DNA from: Oscillospiraceae bacterium
GTDB taxonomy: Bacteria > Bacillota > Clostridia > Oscillospirales > Ruminococcaceae
DNA length: 14,151 nucleotides
Direction: 5' to 3'
NCBI GenBank assembly: GCA_022511485.1
Contig: JAFLUJ010000311.1
Span: 1-14,151, forward strand
Shown: one piece after another, positions 12,721 through 14,151 of the stretch
Numbering within the stretch: the first letter of the stretch is position 1
Layout: the number at the start of each line of letters is the position of its first letter
Program-made: the position numbers and the translations under genes
The notes under the pieces: model-generated
What the model was told of the DNA's origin: nothing
The model's input: only the letters and a program-made list of their open reading frames with translations
Database searches by the model: none

Positions 12721-14049
12721 TTACGCCGTCACTGTGGTGACAAAAATATCATAGATAGCCTTTATCGCCGCCTCGAAGTCCTCTTCGGAAACTCCGATTA
12801 TAACGTTAAGCTCGGATGATCCCTGGTCGATCATCTTTACATTTATCTTTGCATGAGCAAGTGCGGAGAATATCCTTCCCGCAGTACCGCGAGCCTTTCT
12901 CATGCCCCGTCCCACAACAGCGATAAGAGCAAGATCATCTTCAACGTCCATATGGTCAGGATGCACGCGGAACTCTATCTCGTCCAGTACGCTTTTCTGG
13001 ACGGGCTTAAGAGCGTCCGTAGCGACAATAACGCTCATAGTGTCAATTCCGGAAGGCATATGCTCAAAGTTAAGACCATTTTTCTCCAGCGAACGAAGCA
13101 CGTTTCTTCCGAAGCCTACCTCGCTGTTCATCATATCCTTTTCAATGTTGATTACGGACATTCCCTTTTTGCCTGCTATACCGGTAATGACGTACTTGCT
13201 GACCTCCTCGGACTCCGCAACGATCATCGTTCCTCTGTCCTCGGGACGGTTAGTATTTCTTATATTTATAGGTATGCCTGCTGTGCGGACAGGGAAAATA
13301 GAATCCTCATGGAGAACCCCTGCTCCCATATAGGAAAGCTCTCTCAGCTCCCTATATGTGATAGTAGTGATAGGAGCGGGATTATCCACGATCCGGGGAT
13401 CGCAGATAAGGAAACCGGAAACGTCCGTCCAGTTTTCGTATATCTTCGCATGGACAGCTCTTGCAACTATAGAGCCCGTAACATCCGAGCCTCCCCGGGA
13501 GAATGTCTTTATAGTATCGTTAGGCATCGAACCGTAGAATCCGGGGATAACCGCGTGCTCGCACTCCTTAAGTCTGGGACGGAGCAGAGACATGGTCTTT
13601 TCAAGGTCAAAGACGCCGTTCTCACCGAATTTTATATACATTGCTGGGTCGATAAATTCAAATCCCAGATATGCCGCGAAAACCTTGCCGTTAAGGTACT
13701 CTCCCCTTGATGCAGCATAGTCACGTCCTGCCATATGAGCAAAGGCATTTTTGATCTTGGTGAACTCCGCACTGAGGGAAAGCTCCACTCCAAGCTCACA
13801 GATTATATCGTTGTAGCGCTTTTCGATTGCAGCAAAATCCTCCTCGAAGTTTCCGCCCTGAGCCGCCTTTGCATAGCAGGCATAAAGCATATCTGTAATT
13901 TTAGTATCATCGTCAAAGCGTTTTCCGGGGGCGGAAGCAACAACATAGCGCCTGTCCGGGTCTGCACGGACTATCTCCGCAGCCTTTTTGAACTGATTAG
14001 CGTCCGCAAGGGAGCTTCCTCCGAATTTTACTACTTTAAAATCACTCAT
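12721..14049 (-). CDS. lysC: Aspartate kinase (aspartokinase)
   Basis: The 442-residue enzyme phosphorylates aspartate, the first step toward lysine, threonine and methionine, the last of these linking it to metY's homocysteine branch. The catalytic domain shows VVKFGGSSLA (6-15), SRGEYLNG (114-121), FYGSMPNDTIKTFSRGGSDVTGS (171-193) and WTDVSGFLICDPRIV (207-221). Two ACT regulatory domains follow at about 296-345 and 373-435 (VVGRGMRKARGTAGRIFSAL, INVKMIDQGSSELNVIIGV), so feedback inhibition by an end-product amino acid is expected, but which one cannot be read. No homoserine dehydrogenase domain is fused. The ATG at 14049 follows AAAGG at a 9-nt spacing. The gene stands alone, with a terminator after it; its promoter lies beyond the window. 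Confidence 0.97.
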   Translation of the reverse strand: MSDFKVVKFGGSSLADANQFKKAAEIVRADPDRRYVVASAPGKRFDDDTKITDMLYACYAKAAQGGNFEEDFAAIEKRYNDIICELGVELSLSAEFTKIKNAFAHMAGRDYAASRGEYLNGKVFAAYLGFEFIDPAMYIKFGENGVFDLEKTMSLLRPRLKECEHAVIPGFYGSMPNDTIKTFSRGGSDVTGSIVARAVHAKIYENWTDVSGFLICDPRIVDNPAPITTITYRELRELSYMGAGVLHEDSIFPVRTAGIPINIRNTNRPEDRGTMIVAESEEVSKYVITGIAGKKGMSVINIEKDMMNSEVGFGRNVLRSLEKNGLNFEHMPSGIDTMSVIVATDALKPVQKSVLDEIEFRVHPDHMDVEDDLALIAVVGRGMRKARGTAGRIFSALAHAKINVKMIDQGSSELNVIIGVSEEDFEAAIKAIYDIFVTTVTA

Positions 14050-14079
14050 GTAAAAGATCCTTTCGTTAAAAATAATTAT

Positions 14080-14145
14080 GACAATTTCCCTGCGGGGGAA
14101 TTGTCCTCCGCTCTTTCGACGTTTTATGGTTTTGCGTCAGCAAAA
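14080..14145. repeat. Hairpin cluster in the lysC leader
   Basis: The arms 14080-14090 and 14095-14105 pair with one mismatch around a 4-nt loop, and TTTTGC (14130-14135) pairs with GCAAAA (14140-14145). On the minus strand the first hairpin is followed by ATAATTATTTTTAACG, so it could be a weak attenuator in front of lysC. It could equally be part of a dispersed palindromic repeat like that at 9126-9332. The window ends before the rest can be judged. Confidence 0.45.
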
Positions 14146-14151
14146 TTCCGA

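Noticed and set aside
12853..13710. Plus-strand 285-codon open frame opposite lysC
   Set aside because: It lies wholly inside the aspartokinase gene on the other strand and shows no domain pattern; it is a codon-bias shadow.
14050..14151. Lysine riboswitch before lysC
   Set aside because: The roughly 100 bases visible show hairpins but none of the conserved L-box junction sequence; the relevant region may lie outside the window.

Overview
The window looks like chromosome of a Clostridia member of the Ruminococcus kind. The evidence is a CIRCE-controlled groES-groEL operon, an ATP-type PEP carboxykinase, a clostridial two-ACT aspartokinase, an ECF sigma factor paired with a one-pass membrane protein, strong AAAGGAG-type ribosome binding sites and many sigma-A consensus promoters. 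The genus is inferred from general resemblance, not from a search. Every convincing gene lies on the minus strand, so transcription runs from high to low coordinates.

Layout from high to low coordinates: lysC (aspartokinase) with its terminator; a long sigma factor carrying a winged-helix-like region and a large C-terminal extension, closed by a 36-bp palindromic terminator; metY (O-acetylhomoserine sulfhydrylase) behind a consensus promoter, a possible operator and a 15-codon upstream ORF ending Met-Cys-Cys; a 207-bp block of nested palindromes; a four-gene polar amino acid ABC transporter operon (permease, permease, ATPase, lipoprotein) whose binding protein resembles the cysteine-binding CjaA type; an ECF sigma/anti-sigma-like pair; groES-groEL under HrcA/CIRCE control; an AT-rich Abi_2 family HEPN gene; and the N-terminal 214 codons of pckA, cut by the window edge.

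metY and the transporter probably serve one job, sulfur amino acid supply: the transporter would import cyst(e)ine and MetY would assimilate sulfide into homocysteine. The two Cys codons ending the metY upstream ORF, inside a potential hairpin, suggest cysteine-responsive control of metY.

The most unusual locus is the Abi_2 gene. In front of it are a perfect sigma-A promoter (TTGACA, 17 bp, TATAAT), about 59 nt of RNA, a GC-rich hairpin followed by six U, and only then the gene's ribosome binding site. That is the layout expected of a small structured RNA made next to a HEPN ribonuclease toxin, as described for AbiF-type RNA/toxin systems. I infer this from arrangement and family and could not test it against an RNA covariance model. 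No tRNA, rRNA, CRISPR array or transposase gene was seen.
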